Shown: positions 41,318 to 50,144 of the stretch, piece by piece
Position numbering within the stretch: position 1 is the stretch's first letter
Layout: every line of letters begins with the position of its first letter
Source of the DNA: SLRI01 sp964393275
GTDB taxonomy: Bacteria; Pseudomonadota; Alphaproteobacteria; Geminicoccales; Geminicoccaceae
Direction of reading: 5' to 3'
Assembly: GCA_964393275.1 (NCBI GenBank)
Contig: CAYMTA010000006.1
Span: 56,032 to 120,031, forward strand
DNA: 64,000 nucleotides
Translations under genes and position numbers: made by a program
The notes under the pieces: generated by a model
Database searches by the model: none
What the model saw: the letters and a program-made list of their open reading frames with translations, nothing else
Told to the model about the DNA's origin: nothing

Positions 41318-41929
41318 CTAGACCTTCTGCCGCGACAGAAGGGTCCACGACCGCCGATCGACGATGACCTTCACCGCTGCCGCCAGGACCAGCGCGCAGA
41401 TCGCCGCCTTCGACAGCGTGCCCATAGTGCCCTCGATCAGCAGCGCATGGACCACGCTGGTCGGGACGATGACGGCTGCGAGCGCGGTGTGCCAGAAGCG
41501 CCAGACAGTCGACCTCAGGCGCAGCCGACGGCGGGATGCGGTGAGGAGGGCGTTGGCGAAGACGGCCCACATGGCGATCACGCCCCAGGCGGAGAAGGCG
41601 GTGGGCGAGCGGAAGAGGAGCGCGTCGACCACGTCCGGCGGGTTGGTCAGCCAGAGGCCCGCGACATGGACGATTACCGCAGCGACCAGCCCGGCCCCGA
41701 CCCAGGCGTGCAGCCGTCGTCCACGTCGCGCCGGCAGACCCGGCAGGTATCCCCCCGCCAGCAGAGGCTGGAGGAGGAGAAGCGCCATGGCGACGATGCC
41801 GGCGAAGCCGGCGGCGATGTAGACCGGCTGGCGCCAGGCGAGGAGCGGGCTCGTCGCCGCGACGGCGACCGGCACGACGAGGGCGGCGGCGAGTGCCGTC
41901 CAGATCAGGACCGCGCGAGTCGGGGCCAA
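41318..41929 (-). CDS. Ferric-reductase-like transmembrane (cytochrome b-type) protein
   Basis: The 203-residue protein has about six membrane helices. Histidines placed like heme b ligands appear in RRLHAWVG, AVIVHVAGLW, RFWHTALA and SVVHALLI, the layout of the ferric reductase-like transmembrane domain (YedZ/MsrQ/NOX membrane part). It has no FAD/NAD domain, so it needs a partner. The start is TTG 41929, 5 bases after the stop of the exported dioxygenase-like gene. The pair probably forms an operon passing electrons across the membrane. Confidence 0.8.
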   Translation of the reverse strand: MAPTRAVLIWTALAAALVVPVAVAATSPLLAWRQPVYIAAGFAGIVAMALLLLQPLLAGGYLPGLPARRGRRLHAWVGAGLVAAVIVHVAGLWLTNPPDVVDALLFRSPTAFSAWGVIAMWAVFANALLTASRRRLRLRSTVWRFWHTALAAVIVPTSVVHALLIEGTMGTLSKAAICALVLAAAVKVIVDRRSWTLLSRQKV

Positions 41930-41934
41930 CCCGG

Positions 41935-42450
41935 TCAGGCAGGCTGCAGCACGAAATCCGCGCTCAGGCTCGTCTCGCTGGCGCTCGCCATCACGGGGCG
42001 GAGGAACACGGTCTCGAAGCCGTTGCCGTCATGCTCGGCATCATAGGCGAGGTGCCCGTGCGGCTGGCCGAAGGCCGGCACAATCTGCGGCATGTCCATC
42101 CGGAACATGCCGTCCGCGTCGGTCAGCGTGGCGCCGTGACTGTGCGGGTCGCGCTCGTGACCTTCCGTCGTGTGCGCCCAGATCTGGATGCGCATACCCG
42201 GCAGCGGCGCACCGTCGCCCGCCCGCCGCACCGTGCCCGTCATCCAGAAGCCACCCCCGCCGATGCGCTCCACGATGGGTGCTCCCGGCAGATAGTTGTT
42301 GGCGCCGCCCCGCATCGTCGGCGTGGGCGCCAGGCCCTCGGCCCGTGCCGGCGCAACGAGGCTGGCCGGACAGGCGAGAAAGGCGGCCCCGGCGGTGGCG
42401 GCTCCTGCCATAAGCAGGTTGCGCCGAGTCTGAAAGACTCTGGTCATCAT
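41935..42450 (-). CDS. Tat-exported intradiol dioxygenase-like protein
   Basis: The 171-residue protein opens with a twin-arginine signal (QTRRNLLMAGAATAGAAFLA). A beta-sandwich like the catalytic half of intradiol ring-cleavage dioxygenases follows (FWMTGTVRRAGDGAPLPGMR IQIWAHTTEGHE). The HxH iron-ligand pair may be QPHGHL, but the usual iron tyrosine after the IWxxxxxG motif appears to be histidine. It is also shorter than true dioxygenases, so activity is uncertain. GAGGAG lies 5 bases before ATG 42450. Confidence 0.75.
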   Translation of the reverse strand: MMTRVFQTRRNLLMAGAATAGAAFLACPASLVAPARAEGLAPTPTMRGGANNYLPGAPIVERIGGGGFWMTGTVRRAGDGAPLPGMRIQIWAHTTEGHERDPHSHGATLTDADGMFRMDMPQIVPAFGQPHGHLAYDAEHDGNGFETVFLRPVMASASETSLSADFVLQPA

Positions 42451-42592
42451 GGTCTCTCCTCATCCGCGTGACGGGTGGAGGTCGATGCCGAGCCACGCTT
42501 ACGGAAACATGCCGTTGCAACGCGCAATGTCATCGGTTGGCCGTAGAACTGAAGTATGAAGCGGAAGCGCGTCGTAAAGTGCAACCGCGCCC

Positions 42593-42627
42593 AAAAAAAT
42601 CTGCGCGAACGCCCCTCCCGCGTTTGC
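42593..42627 (-). terminator. Rho-independent terminator after rnr
   Basis: Minus strand: an eight-base stem GCAAACGC / GCGTTCGC (one G-U pair) with loop GGGAGGG (42605-42627) begins directly after the rnr stop. It is followed by GCAGA and seven T (42593-42599). It should end the topA-rnr transcript. Confidence 0.75.
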
Positions 42628-44751
42628 CTACCGCCGGCGGCCGCCCTTGCGGTGCGGTGCCGCGCCCCGTCCGCGGCGCATCGGGCCGGCCTTGGCCCAG
42701 GCGGCGCGGGCGAGCTCGGTGGCGTGGGCGCGCTCGTGGCTCTCGATGCGGAAGGCGAGCTGACCCATGACCGGGTCGACGTCGGCGAGCGTCACCGTGA
42801 CGGCATCGCCGAGGCCGAAGGTCTCGCCGTAGCGGACGCCGACAAGGGCCTGATGCTGCTCGTCGAAATGGAAGGCGTCGTCGCCGAGCGTGCTGACCGG
42901 GACGAGACCCTCGGCACCGGTGCCGTCGAGCACGACGAAGAGGCCGAAGCGCTGCACGCCGATCACCCGGCCGGTGAACTGGGCGCCCACCTTGTCGGCC
43001 ATGAAGAGGGCGGTGTAGCGCGCCAGCGCCTGGCGCTCGGCCTGGACGGCCTTGCGCTCGGTGGCCGAGACCAGCCCACCGAAGCGTTCTAGCTCTTCGA
43101 GGCCATAAGCACGGCCGTCCTCGATCCCGGCAAGCTTCTCGTGGTGGATCAGCAGGCGGTGCACGACGAGGTCGCTGTAGCGGCGGATCGGCGAGGTGAA
43201 ATGCGCGTAGTGGCGCAGATTGAGGCCGAAATGGCCGAGATTGTCCGGCTGGTAGAGGGCCTGGGCCTGGGAGCGAAGGACGAAGCCCGAGACCTGCTCG
43301 CGCAGGGAGGGATCGGTGATCCGCTCGAGCATGCGGGTGAAGTCGCCGGGCTTCCTGGCGGTCCGGCTCCAGCCGATCGAGAGGCGCTCGAGATACTGCG
43401 CCAGGGCCTCGAGGCGGATCGGATCGGGCTTATCGTGGACGCGAAAGAGGCAGGGCAGCTTCTTCTCGGCGAGGGCGCGGGCGGCCGCCACATTGGCCGC
43501 GATCATCAGCTCCTCGACCAGCATGTGGCTGGCGAGGCGCTGGCGCTGGACGATGTCGACGACCTTGCCTTCGGCATCGAAGAGGACCTGCCGCTCGGGC
43601 AGCTCGAGCTCGATGGTGCCGCGCTTGCGCCGGGCGGCGGCGAGCTTCTCGTAGACCTCGTAGAGCGGGCGGATGACGGAATCGAGGAGCGGTGCCGTGG
43701 CGGCGTCGAGGCGGCCCTCGGCCGCGTCCTGGACCTGGGTGTAGGTGAGCCGGGCCCGGCTCCTGATCAGGGCGCGCATGAAGCGCCAGCGTTTCAGCGT
43801 GCCGCCCGCGTCGAAGACCAGCTCGACGGCGATGCTGGCCCGATCCTCGTCGGGCTTGAGCGAGCAGAGGCCGTTGGAGAGAGCTTCCGGCAGCATCGGG
43901 ATCACGCGGTCGGGGAAGTAGACCGAGTTGCCGCGCTCCAGGGCCTCGCGGTCGAGCGGGTCGCCCGGCTGGACGTAATGGGCGACGTCGGCGATGGCGA
44001 CCACGGCGCGAAACCCGCCATCGCCCCCGCCTTCACCAGCGAGGGGCTCGGGGTCGGCCCAGACCGCGTCGTCGAAGTCGCGCGCATCGGCGCCGTCGAT
44101 GGTGACCAGCGCCAGATCGCGAAGATCGGTGCGCTGGCCGAGGTCGGGCTGGGTGGCGCGCGCGGCGATGGCCAGGGCCTCGGGGCTGAAGGCCGTCGGC
44201 AGCTCGAGGTCGGCGGCGATCGAGAGGGCGATGGCGGCCGGGTCGGTGCTGCTGCCGAGCCGCTCGACGGCGCGGGCGCGCGGGGCGGCGAGGGGTCGGC
44301 CGCGGTCGAGCTCGGCGCGCACCAGATCGCCCGGCGCGAGGTCGAGATCGCCCGGCTCCAGCCTCAGCCGGGTGGGCTGGTCGCGATCGGCTGAGCGGCG
44401 GCTCGGGCGCAGATGGAGCGATTCGCCAGTCGCCTCGACCACGCCCACGATATCGCGGGCGACCGGTGCCAGGCGGCGAAAGAGGCGGCCCTCGATGGCC
44501 CCCTCGACGTCGGTCGAAAGGCGCATCAGCGCCCGGTCGCCGACCTCGAGCGGTGCCGCGCCGCCGTCCGCGTCGAGTACCCGGATGGCGGCACCCGGCA
44601 CGGCCGGGCTCTCGCCGAGGAGCTCGCCCGCGTCGTCGATGGCGGTCACCTCGACGGCGGCCATCCCCGGAGGCGTGCCGGTGCGCTCGAAGCGGTTGCG
44701 GCGGCCGGTGCTGCGATCACGCGGCCCCCGGTCGCCGCGGCCCCGGCGCAT
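42628..44751 (-). CDS. rnr: Ribonuclease R
   Basis: RNase R is a processive 3'-5' exoribonuclease that can degrade structured RNA. The 707-residue protein has cold-shock-like domains, the RNB catalytic domain with DARDFDDAVWADPEPL (metal aspartates), the FPDRVIPMLPEALSNGLCSL segment and HFTSPIRRYSDLVVHRLLIH. A C-terminal S1 domain (QFTGRVIGVQRFGLFVVLDG) and a basic tail follow. The usual N-terminal winged helix of about 60-70 residues is missing: the protein begins with an Arg-rich stretch and enters the cold-shock region directly. The start lies 3 bases after the topA stop. Confidence 0.94.
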   Translation of the reverse strand: MRRGRGDRGPRDRSTGRRNRFERTGTPPGMAAVEVTAIDDAGELLGESPAVPGAAIRVLDADGGAAPLEVGDRALMRLSTDVEGAIEGRLFRRLAPVARDIVGVVEATGESLHLRPSRRSADRDQPTRLRLEPGDLDLAPGDLVRAELDRGRPLAAPRARAVERLGSSTDPAAIALSIAADLELPTAFSPEALAIAARATQPDLGQRTDLRDLALVTIDGADARDFDDAVWADPEPLAGEGGGDGGFRAVVAIADVAHYVQPGDPLDREALERGNSVYFPDRVIPMLPEALSNGLCSLKPDEDRASIAVELVFDAGGTLKRWRFMRALIRSRARLTYTQVQDAAEGRLDAATAPLLDSVIRPLYEVYEKLAAARRKRGTIELELPERQVLFDAEGKVVDIVQRQRLASHMLVEELMIAANVAAARALAEKKLPCLFRVHDKPDPIRLEALAQYLERLSIGWSRTARKPGDFTRMLERITDPSLREQVSGFVLRSQAQALYQPDNLGHFGLNLRHYAHFTSPIRRYSDLVVHRLLIHHEKLAGIEDGRAYGLEELERFGGLVSATERKAVQAERQALARYTALFMADKVGAQFTGRVIGVQRFGLFVVLDGTGAEGLVPVSTLGDDAFHFDEQHQALVGVRYGETFGLGDAVTVTLADVDPVMGQLAFRIESHERAHATELARAAWAKAGPMRRGRGAAPHRKGGRRR

Positions 44752-44754
44752 GGC

Positions 44755-47412
44755 TCAGGAACCGCCGCCGGCGGCGGTCTTCTTGCTGGCGGCGGGCCTC
44801 CTGGCGCCGGTCGCCTTGGCAGGCGACTTCTTCCTGGCGGCGGCCGGCTTGGCCTTGGCCGTGCCGGCCTTGGCCTTAACCGTGCGCGGCTTGCTCTTGC
44901 CGCCGCCCTTGGCCTCGCGGGCGGCGAGGAGGGCCACCGCCTCGTCCATGGTGAGCTCTTCCACCGGCCGGCCCTTGGGCAGGCTCGCATTGATCTTGGC
45001 GTGCTTCACATAGGGGCCGAAGCGACCGTCCAGGATCACCACTTTCTCGCCGGTCTCGGGGTGGGGCCCCAGCTCGCGAAGGGCCGTGGCGGCGGGCCGG
45101 GGCCGGCCACGCGAATTGCCCTCGGCGATCAGCGTCAGGGCCCGGTTCATGCCCAGGCTGAGCACGTCGTCATCGGGCTCGAGCCGGACGAACTTGCCTT
45201 GGTGCTGGACGAAGGGGCCGTAGCGGTTGATCCCGGTGGTGATCTCGCCGCCGGTCTCGGGATGGGCGCCGATCACGCGGGGCAGCGCAAGAAGGGCGAG
45301 GGCGGTCTGAAGGTCGATCTCGGTGGGCGCCAGGTTGGGCGGCAGCGAGCTGCGGTGGAGCGCGTCGCCGCTGCCGGACTGGAGATAGAAGCCGTAGCGG
45401 CCGTTCTTCAGCCAGACTTCCTCTGCGGTCTCGGGATCGACGCCGAGCATCTTCTCATCGTTGCGCGCCGCCGGGTCGCCATTGGGGTCGTCGTCGAGCT
45501 TGCGCGTGTAGCGGCATTCGGGATGGTTGGAGCAGCCGATGAAGGCGCCGTACTTGCCGAGCTTCAGGCTGAGCTGGCCATTGCCGCAAAGCGGGCACGT
45601 GCGCGGCTCGCCGCCATCGGCGCGGGGCGGGAAGAGCTTGGCGGCGAGGGCGTCGTTGAGCGCGTCGATGACCTGGGCCACGCGCAGCTCGCTGACCTCG
45701 CCGACGCTGCTGACGAAGGGCTCCCAGAAATCGCGCAGGACCTCCTTCCAGCCGAGCTCGCCGGCGGCGACGCGGTCGAGCTGGTCCTCGAGCGAGGCGG
45801 TGAAGGTCGGCTGCACGTAGCGATCGAAGAAGCTGGTGAGGAAGGCGGTGACCAGCCGGCCGCGATGCTCGGGCACGAAGCGCTTCTGCTCGAGCCGGAC
45901 GTAATCCCTGTCCTGCAGCACCGAGATGATGCTGGCATAGGTCGAGGGCCGGCCGACGCCGAGCTCCTCGAGCCGCTTGACCAGGCTCGCCTCGCTGAAG
46001 CGCGGCGGCGGCTCGGTGAAGTGCTGCTCGGAGGTGACGCCCCGCTCCTCGACCTTCGTGCCGGTGACCAGGGCCGGCAGGAGCACGCCCTCGCCGTCCT
46101 CGTCGTCCTTGGCCGGGTCGTCCCGACCTTCCTGGTAGAGCTTCAAAAAGCCGTCGAAGGCGATCGTCTGGCCGGTGGCGCGGAGCTGCACGGCACCCTT
46201 GTCGTCGACCACGTCGACGGTCACCCGGTCGAGCCGGGCCGCCGCCATCTGGCTCGCCATGGTCCGCTTCCAGATCAGCTCGTAGAGCCGGTGCTGGTCG
46301 TTGTCGAGATAGGATGCCACCATCTTCGGCTCGCGGCCGACGTCGGTCGGACGGATCGCCTCGTGCGCCTCCTGGGCGTTCTTCGTCTTGGTCTTGAAGA
46401 TGCGCGGCTGCTCGGGGAGATAGGCGTCACCGAAGGAATGGGCGATGCGCTTTCGGGCGGCGCTGATGGCGTCCCGCGAGATCTGCACCGAATCGGTGCG
46501 CATGTAGGTGATGAGGCCGACCGTCTCGCCGCCGATCTCGGTGCCCTCGAACAGGCGCTGGGCGGTCTTCATCGTCCGGTCGGCGGAGAAGCCGAGCTTC
46601 CTTGCCGCTTCCTGCTGCAGGGTCGAGGTGGAGAAGGGCGGTGCCGGGTTGCGGCTGACCTGCTTCTTCTCGACCGGCCCGATGGCGAGCGCGGCGGCCT
46701 TCACCTGGGCCAGGGCGGCCTCGGCGGCAGCAGCGTCCGGCAGGGCGAACTTGTCGAGCTTCTTGCCGGCCAGGTGGGTCAGCCGGGCCTTGAAGCGGGC
46801 CTGGTCCGGGGTCTCGAGCAAAGCCTCGATCGTCCAGAACTCGCGGGCGACGAAGGCCTCGATCTCGGCCTCGCGCTCGCAGATCAGGCGGAGCGCCACC
46901 GACTGCACGCGGCCGGCGGATTTCGAGCCGCGGAGCTTGCGCCAGAGCACCGGCGAGAGGGTGAAGCCGACGAGATAGTCGAGGGCGCGGCGCGCCAGAT
47001 AGGCGTCGATCAGACTTTGGTCGAGATCGCGCGGATGGGCCATGGCCTCGGTCACGGCGCGCTTGGTGATCTCGTGGAAGACGACGCGCTTGACCTCGAT
47101 GTCCTTGAGCGCGCCTCGCTCCTTCAGCACCTCGAGCAGATGCCAGGAGATCGCCTCGCCCTCGCGGTCGGGATCGGTCGCGAGAAACAGCCGGCGCGCC
47201 TTCTTCACCGCCCGGACGATCTCGTCGACGTTCTTCTTCTTGCCGGGCAGCACCTCCCAGACCATGCGGAAGTCGTCGTCCGGGAGAACCCCGCCGTCCT
47301 TGTCCAACAGGTCGCGGACATGGCCGTAGCTGGCCTCGACGTCGGGCGCATCCGCCAGGTACTTGCGGATGGTCTTGGCCTTGGTCGGTGATTCGACGAC
47401 GACGACGTCCAT
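44755..47412 (-). CDS. topA: DNA topoisomerase I
   Basis: TopA relaxes negative supercoils. The TOPRIM domain (VVVVESPTKAKTIRKYL; DPDREGEAIS), the catalytic tyrosine in GLITYMRTDS and a C4 zinc finger (CPLCGNGQ...GCSNHPEC) are present. Several C-terminal repeats and a lysine/alanine-rich tail (KAKAGTAKAKPAAARKKSPA) follow. From ATG 47412 it is 885 aa; a GTG at 47439 would add nine residues. It lies in the usual dprA-topA-rnr order. Confidence 0.96.
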   Translation of the reverse strand: MDVVVVESPTKAKTIRKYLADAPDVEASYGHVRDLLDKDGGVLPDDDFRMVWEVLPGKKKNVDEIVRAVKKARRLFLATDPDREGEAISWHLLEVLKERGALKDIEVKRVVFHEITKRAVTEAMAHPRDLDQSLIDAYLARRALDYLVGFTLSPVLWRKLRGSKSAGRVQSVALRLICEREAEIEAFVAREFWTIEALLETPDQARFKARLTHLAGKKLDKFALPDAAAAEAALAQVKAAALAIGPVEKKQVSRNPAPPFSTSTLQQEAARKLGFSADRTMKTAQRLFEGTEIGGETVGLITYMRTDSVQISRDAISAARKRIAHSFGDAYLPEQPRIFKTKTKNAQEAHEAIRPTDVGREPKMVASYLDNDQHRLYELIWKRTMASQMAAARLDRVTVDVVDDKGAVQLRATGQTIAFDGFLKLYQEGRDDPAKDDEDGEGVLLPALVTGTKVEERGVTSEQHFTEPPPRFSEASLVKRLEELGVGRPSTYASIISVLQDRDYVRLEQKRFVPEHRGRLVTAFLTSFFDRYVQPTFTASLEDQLDRVAAGELGWKEVLRDFWEPFVSSVGEVSELRVAQVIDALNDALAAKLFPPRADGGEPRTCPLCGNGQLSLKLGKYGAFIGCSNHPECRYTRKLDDDPNGDPAARNDEKMLGVDPETAEEVWLKNGRYGFYLQSGSGDALHRSSLPPNLAPTEIDLQTALALLALPRVIGAHPETGGEITTGINRYGPFVQHQGKFVRLEPDDDVLSLGMNRALTLIAEGNSRGRPRPAATALRELGPHPETGEKVVILDGRFGPYVKHAKINASLPKGRPVEELTMDEAVALLAAREAKGGGKSKPRTVKAKAGTAKAKPAAARKKSPAKATGARRPAASKKTAAGGGS

Positions 47413-47546
47413 GCGCGGGTTCAATCCATCCTCGGCCACGCAATCGGGGCCTGGTTCGTCCGTGGACCGCGGCGGCGGTCGAGGCCAGAGGTCGGTCGAT
47501 ATTCCTGACCTTCAAGCCCGGCCGGCAGCTCTCCTGTCCGCTAAGG

Positions 47547-48794
47547 TCAGGCGAGTGCCCTGGAAATCCGGTTGCCGGGATGGCGCCGCACGCGGCCGTC
47601 GAGCTCCAGGTCGAGCAGCGCCTGCTGCACCTCTGCCGGCTTTGCATGGCATTGGCGTATCACTTCGTCAACCGGCATCGGCTCGACGCCGATGAGCTGG
47701 GCGATCTGGTCGAGGAGTGGTTTCGCCGGCGGGGCCGGTCGCGCCGGCGGCGGGGCGGCGCGCTCGTTCCTCTCGGACGCCGCCCTCGATGGCACGGTTG
47801 CCAGCGCGGGCTTGACGGGTGGGGGCTGGGCGGGCGGTGTCGGGCTCCAGGCCGGCAGTGCCTCCAGCACGTCGTCGATCGAGGTGACGAGTGCGGCACC
47901 GTCGCGCAGGAGCCGGTTGGTGCCGGCATGGCGCGGATCGAGCGGCGAGCCCGGCACCGCCATCACTTCCCGGCCTTCGGCTGCCGCCAGGCGGGCGGTC
48001 ATCAGCGAGCCGGAGCGGGCGGCCGCCTCCACCACGAGGACGGCGGAGGCGAGGCCGGCGATGATCCGGTTGCGGCTCGGAAAATGTCGGGCCAAGGGCG
48101 GGGTGCCGATTGCCCGCTCGCTGAGGACGAGGCCAGCCTCGGCGATCCGCTGGAGCAGCAGGGCGTTTTCCGGCGGGTAGGCGACGTCGATGCCGCTGCC
48201 GAGCACCGCGATGGTCGAGCCCGGTCCCTCGAGCCCACCCTCGTGCGCCGCGGTGTCGATGCCGCGCGCGAGGCCCGAGATGATCACCAGCTCGCGCTGG
48301 CTGGCCTCGCGGGCCAAATGTCGTGCGAGGAAGCGCCCGTTGCCGCTGGCATTGCGGGCGCCGACGATGGCGAGCGGACGCCGCGCCAAAAGCTCCGCCC
48401 GGCCCTGCAGCGCCAGCACCGGCGGCGGGTCGGCGATGGCTCGAAGCGCCTCCGGATAGGCGCCATCGCAGCTCAAGAGCAGGCTGACGCCGAGCCGCTC
48501 CGTTGCCTCGATCTCGGCCATGGCCGCCGCCTCGGCCAAAAGGTCGACGCCGGCGAGGTCCCCCTTGGACTTGAGCCGGGGCAGGGCCGCCACCACCGCT
48601 TCGGCCTTGCCGAACCGCTCGATCAGCCGGCAGAAGAGGATGGCGCCGACCCCGCGCGAGCGGCCCAGCCTGAACCAGGCCCGGCGCTCGGCGTTCCATT
48701 CGGTCGTGCCCGTGGCCGGGCGCTCGGCCCTGTCGGCGATCGTGGGGTCGGCGATCATGGGGTCGGCGATCATGGGCTCCCGCTTTGCGATCAT
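47547..48794 (-). CDS. dprA: DNA-processing protein DprA/Smf
   Basis: DprA protects incoming single-stranded DNA and loads RecA. The Rossmann-like core is complete: AIVGARNASGNG, LVIISGLARGIDTAAHEGGL, STIAVLGSGIDVAYPPENAL, HFPSRNRIIAGLA and EVMAVPGSPLDPRHAGTNRL. A winged-helix C-terminal domain follows a proline-rich linker. The N-terminus carries the repeat MIADP-MIADP-TIADR encoded by a 15-bp tandem repeat, so the start is uncertain (48794, 48773 or 48758). It is separated from plsY by an oppositely oriented methyltransferase gene. Confidence 0.93.
   Translation of the reverse strand: MIAKREPMIADPMIADPTIADRAERPATGTTEWNAERRAWFRLGRSRGVGAILFCRLIERFGKAEAVVAALPRLKSKGDLAGVDLLAEAAAMAEIEATERLGVSLLLSCDGAYPEALRAIADPPPVLALQGRAELLARRPLAIVGARNASGNGRFLARHLAREASQRELVIISGLARGIDTAAHEGGLEGPGSTIAVLGSGIDVAYPPENALLLQRIAEAGLVLSERAIGTPPLARHFPSRNRIIAGLASAVLVVEAAARSGSLMTARLAAAEGREVMAVPGSPLDPRHAGTNRLLRDGAALVTSIDDVLEALPAWSPTPPAQPPPVKPALATVPSRAASERNERAAPPPARPAPPAKPLLDQIAQLIGVEPMPVDEVIRQCHAKPAEVQQALLDLELDGRVRRHPGNRISRALA
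48733..48777. repeat. Three tandem 15-bp units at the 5' end of dprA
   Basis: TCGGCGATCRTGGGG occurs three times (48733-48747, 48748-48762, 48763-48777; last base differs in the third). The unit is in frame and each copy supplies a possible ATG for dprA, so copy-number change would alter the start region without a frameshift. Confidence 0.8.
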
Positions 48795-48812
48795 CGCGGA
48801 TTGAGGCAGGAC

Positions 48813-49463
48813 ATGATGGAAAAATCAACTACAGATAGAACCAAAGATAGAAATTGGGCGCAATTCTACCAGGCGACCGCCGGCCGGCCGCCACGGCCGA
48901 CCTTGCTGCGGGCGCTGGCCGCGGCGCGTCGCGGGCCACCCGGCCGCCGGGCGCTCGATCTCGGCTGTGGCACCGGCCGGGACACGCTGCCGCTGCTCGC
49001 CGCCGGCTGGCATGTCCTCGCCATCGATTCGGAGGCCGAGGCGCTCGACCGGCTGGCGGAGCGTGTGCCACGGGCCTGGCGGCCGCGGCTGACGGTCCGG
49101 GCGGCACGGCTCGAGGCCACGAGCCTGCCGGCGGCCGAGCTGGTCAATGCGAGCTTCAGCCTGTTCTTCACCGATAGCCCGGGGGTCCTCGCCGATCTCC
49201 TGCACCGAATCCATGCGGCGCTGGTGCCGGGCGGGCAATTCGCCGGTCACCTTCTCGGACCGCGCGACAGTTGGGTCGGGTCGGGCCGGGCGATCGGCTG
49301 CGACCGGAGGCTGCTCCGTCACTGGCTCGCCGGCTTCGAGCTCGCGAGCCTGCTCGAGGAGGAGGACGATTCGGTGACGCCGATGGGCGAGGCCAAGCAC
49401 TGGCATATCTGGCACATCAACGCTCGCAAGGCGGCTCTCAGGGATTTTTCGAAGCGAAGGTGA
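48813..49463 (+). CDS. Class I SAM-dependent methyltransferase
   Basis: The 216-residue methyltransferase has motif I ALDLGCGTGRDTLPLLAAG (about 46-64), the motif II acid VLAIDSEAEAL and NASFSLFFTD. The pattern resembles the TehB/thiopurine-type small-molecule methyltransferases; the substrate is unknown. It is inserted head-to-tail against plsY and dprA, which are normally adjacent. The 3' end overlaps plsY by 26 bases. ATG 48813 and ATG 48816 are both possible. Confidence 0.85.
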   Translation: MMEKSTTDRTKDRNWAQFYQATAGRPPRPTLLRALAAARRGPPGRRALDLGCGTGRDTLPLLAAGWHVLAIDSEAEALDRLAERVPRAWRPRLTVRAARLEATSLPAAELVNASFSLFFTDSPGVLADLLHRIHAALVPGGQFAGHLLGPRDSWVGSGRAIGCDRRLLRHWLAGFELASLLEEEDDSVTPMGEAKHWHIWHINARKAALRDFSKRR

Positions 49464-50067
49464 GCTTGCTCTCCTCGCCCTTGAGCAGGCGGGCGATGTT
49501 GGCGCGGTGCAGGACGACGATGAGGAGCGCCAGCAGCACATAGAGCTCGGCCGCCTGGACATGGCCCAGAAGCCAGGCTGCAATCGGCGCCGAGATCGCG
49601 GCGACGCAGGAGCCGAGCGAGACGTAGCGGGTGGCCCAGACGATGAGGACGAAAAGGACGAGGGCGATCGGCAGGACCAGGGGCGTCAGCGCGAGGATGA
49701 CGCCCGTCGCGGTCGCGACCCCCTTGCCGCCGCGAAAGCGAAGCCAGATCGGAAAGCAGTGGCCGAGGACGGTGCCGAGGCCGGTCACGACCGCAATGTC
49801 GGGGCCGAGCCAGTGCCAGGCGGCGAAGGTCGGCAGCCATCCCTTGGCGATATCGGCTGTGAGCGTGGCCAGCGCCAGACCCTTGCGGCCGGTTCGCAGG
49901 ACGTTCGTCGCGCCGATGTTGCCGGAGCCGATCTTGCGGATATCGCCGGCGCCGCTGGCCCTGGCGATAAGCAGGCCGAACGGGATGGAGCCCACGAGAT
50001 AGCCAAGGACGAGTGCGATGAGGAAAGGCAGCCAATAGACGGGGCCGCCGAGCGGATCGATCATCAT
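49438..50067 (-). CDS. plsY: Glycerol-3-phosphate acyltransferase PlsY
   Basis: PlsY uses acyl-phosphate to make lysophosphatidate, the first step of phospholipid synthesis. The 209-residue membrane protein has the conserved motifs GYLVGSIPFGLLIAR, DIRKIGSGNIGATNVLR and GHCFPIWLRFRGGKGVATAT G. The start is one of two adjacent ATGs. The 3' end overlaps the methyltransferase gene. Confidence 0.95.
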   Translation of the reverse strand: MMIDPLGGPVYWLPFLIALVLGYLVGSIPFGLLIARASGAGDIRKIGSGNIGATNVLRTGRKGLALATLTADIAKGWLPTFAAWHWLGPDIAVVTGLGTVLGHCFPIWLRFRGGKGVATATGVILALTPLVLPIALVLFVLIVWATRYVSLGSCVAAISAPIAAWLLGHVQAAELYVLLALLIVVLHRANIARLLKGEESKLTFASKNP

Positions 50068-50144
50068 GCCCCCAGGATCGGGCGCTTGCGCCCGTGGGTT
50101 GGAAGCTTATCTTCATCGAGCGTGCGTGGGAAACCGTCTGGCCG

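Noticed and set aside
44413..47391. A 992-codon plus-strand open frame opposite topA/rnr
   Set aside because: It mirrors the codon pattern of topA and rnr and shows no domain; the real genes on the minus strand explain the DNA fully.
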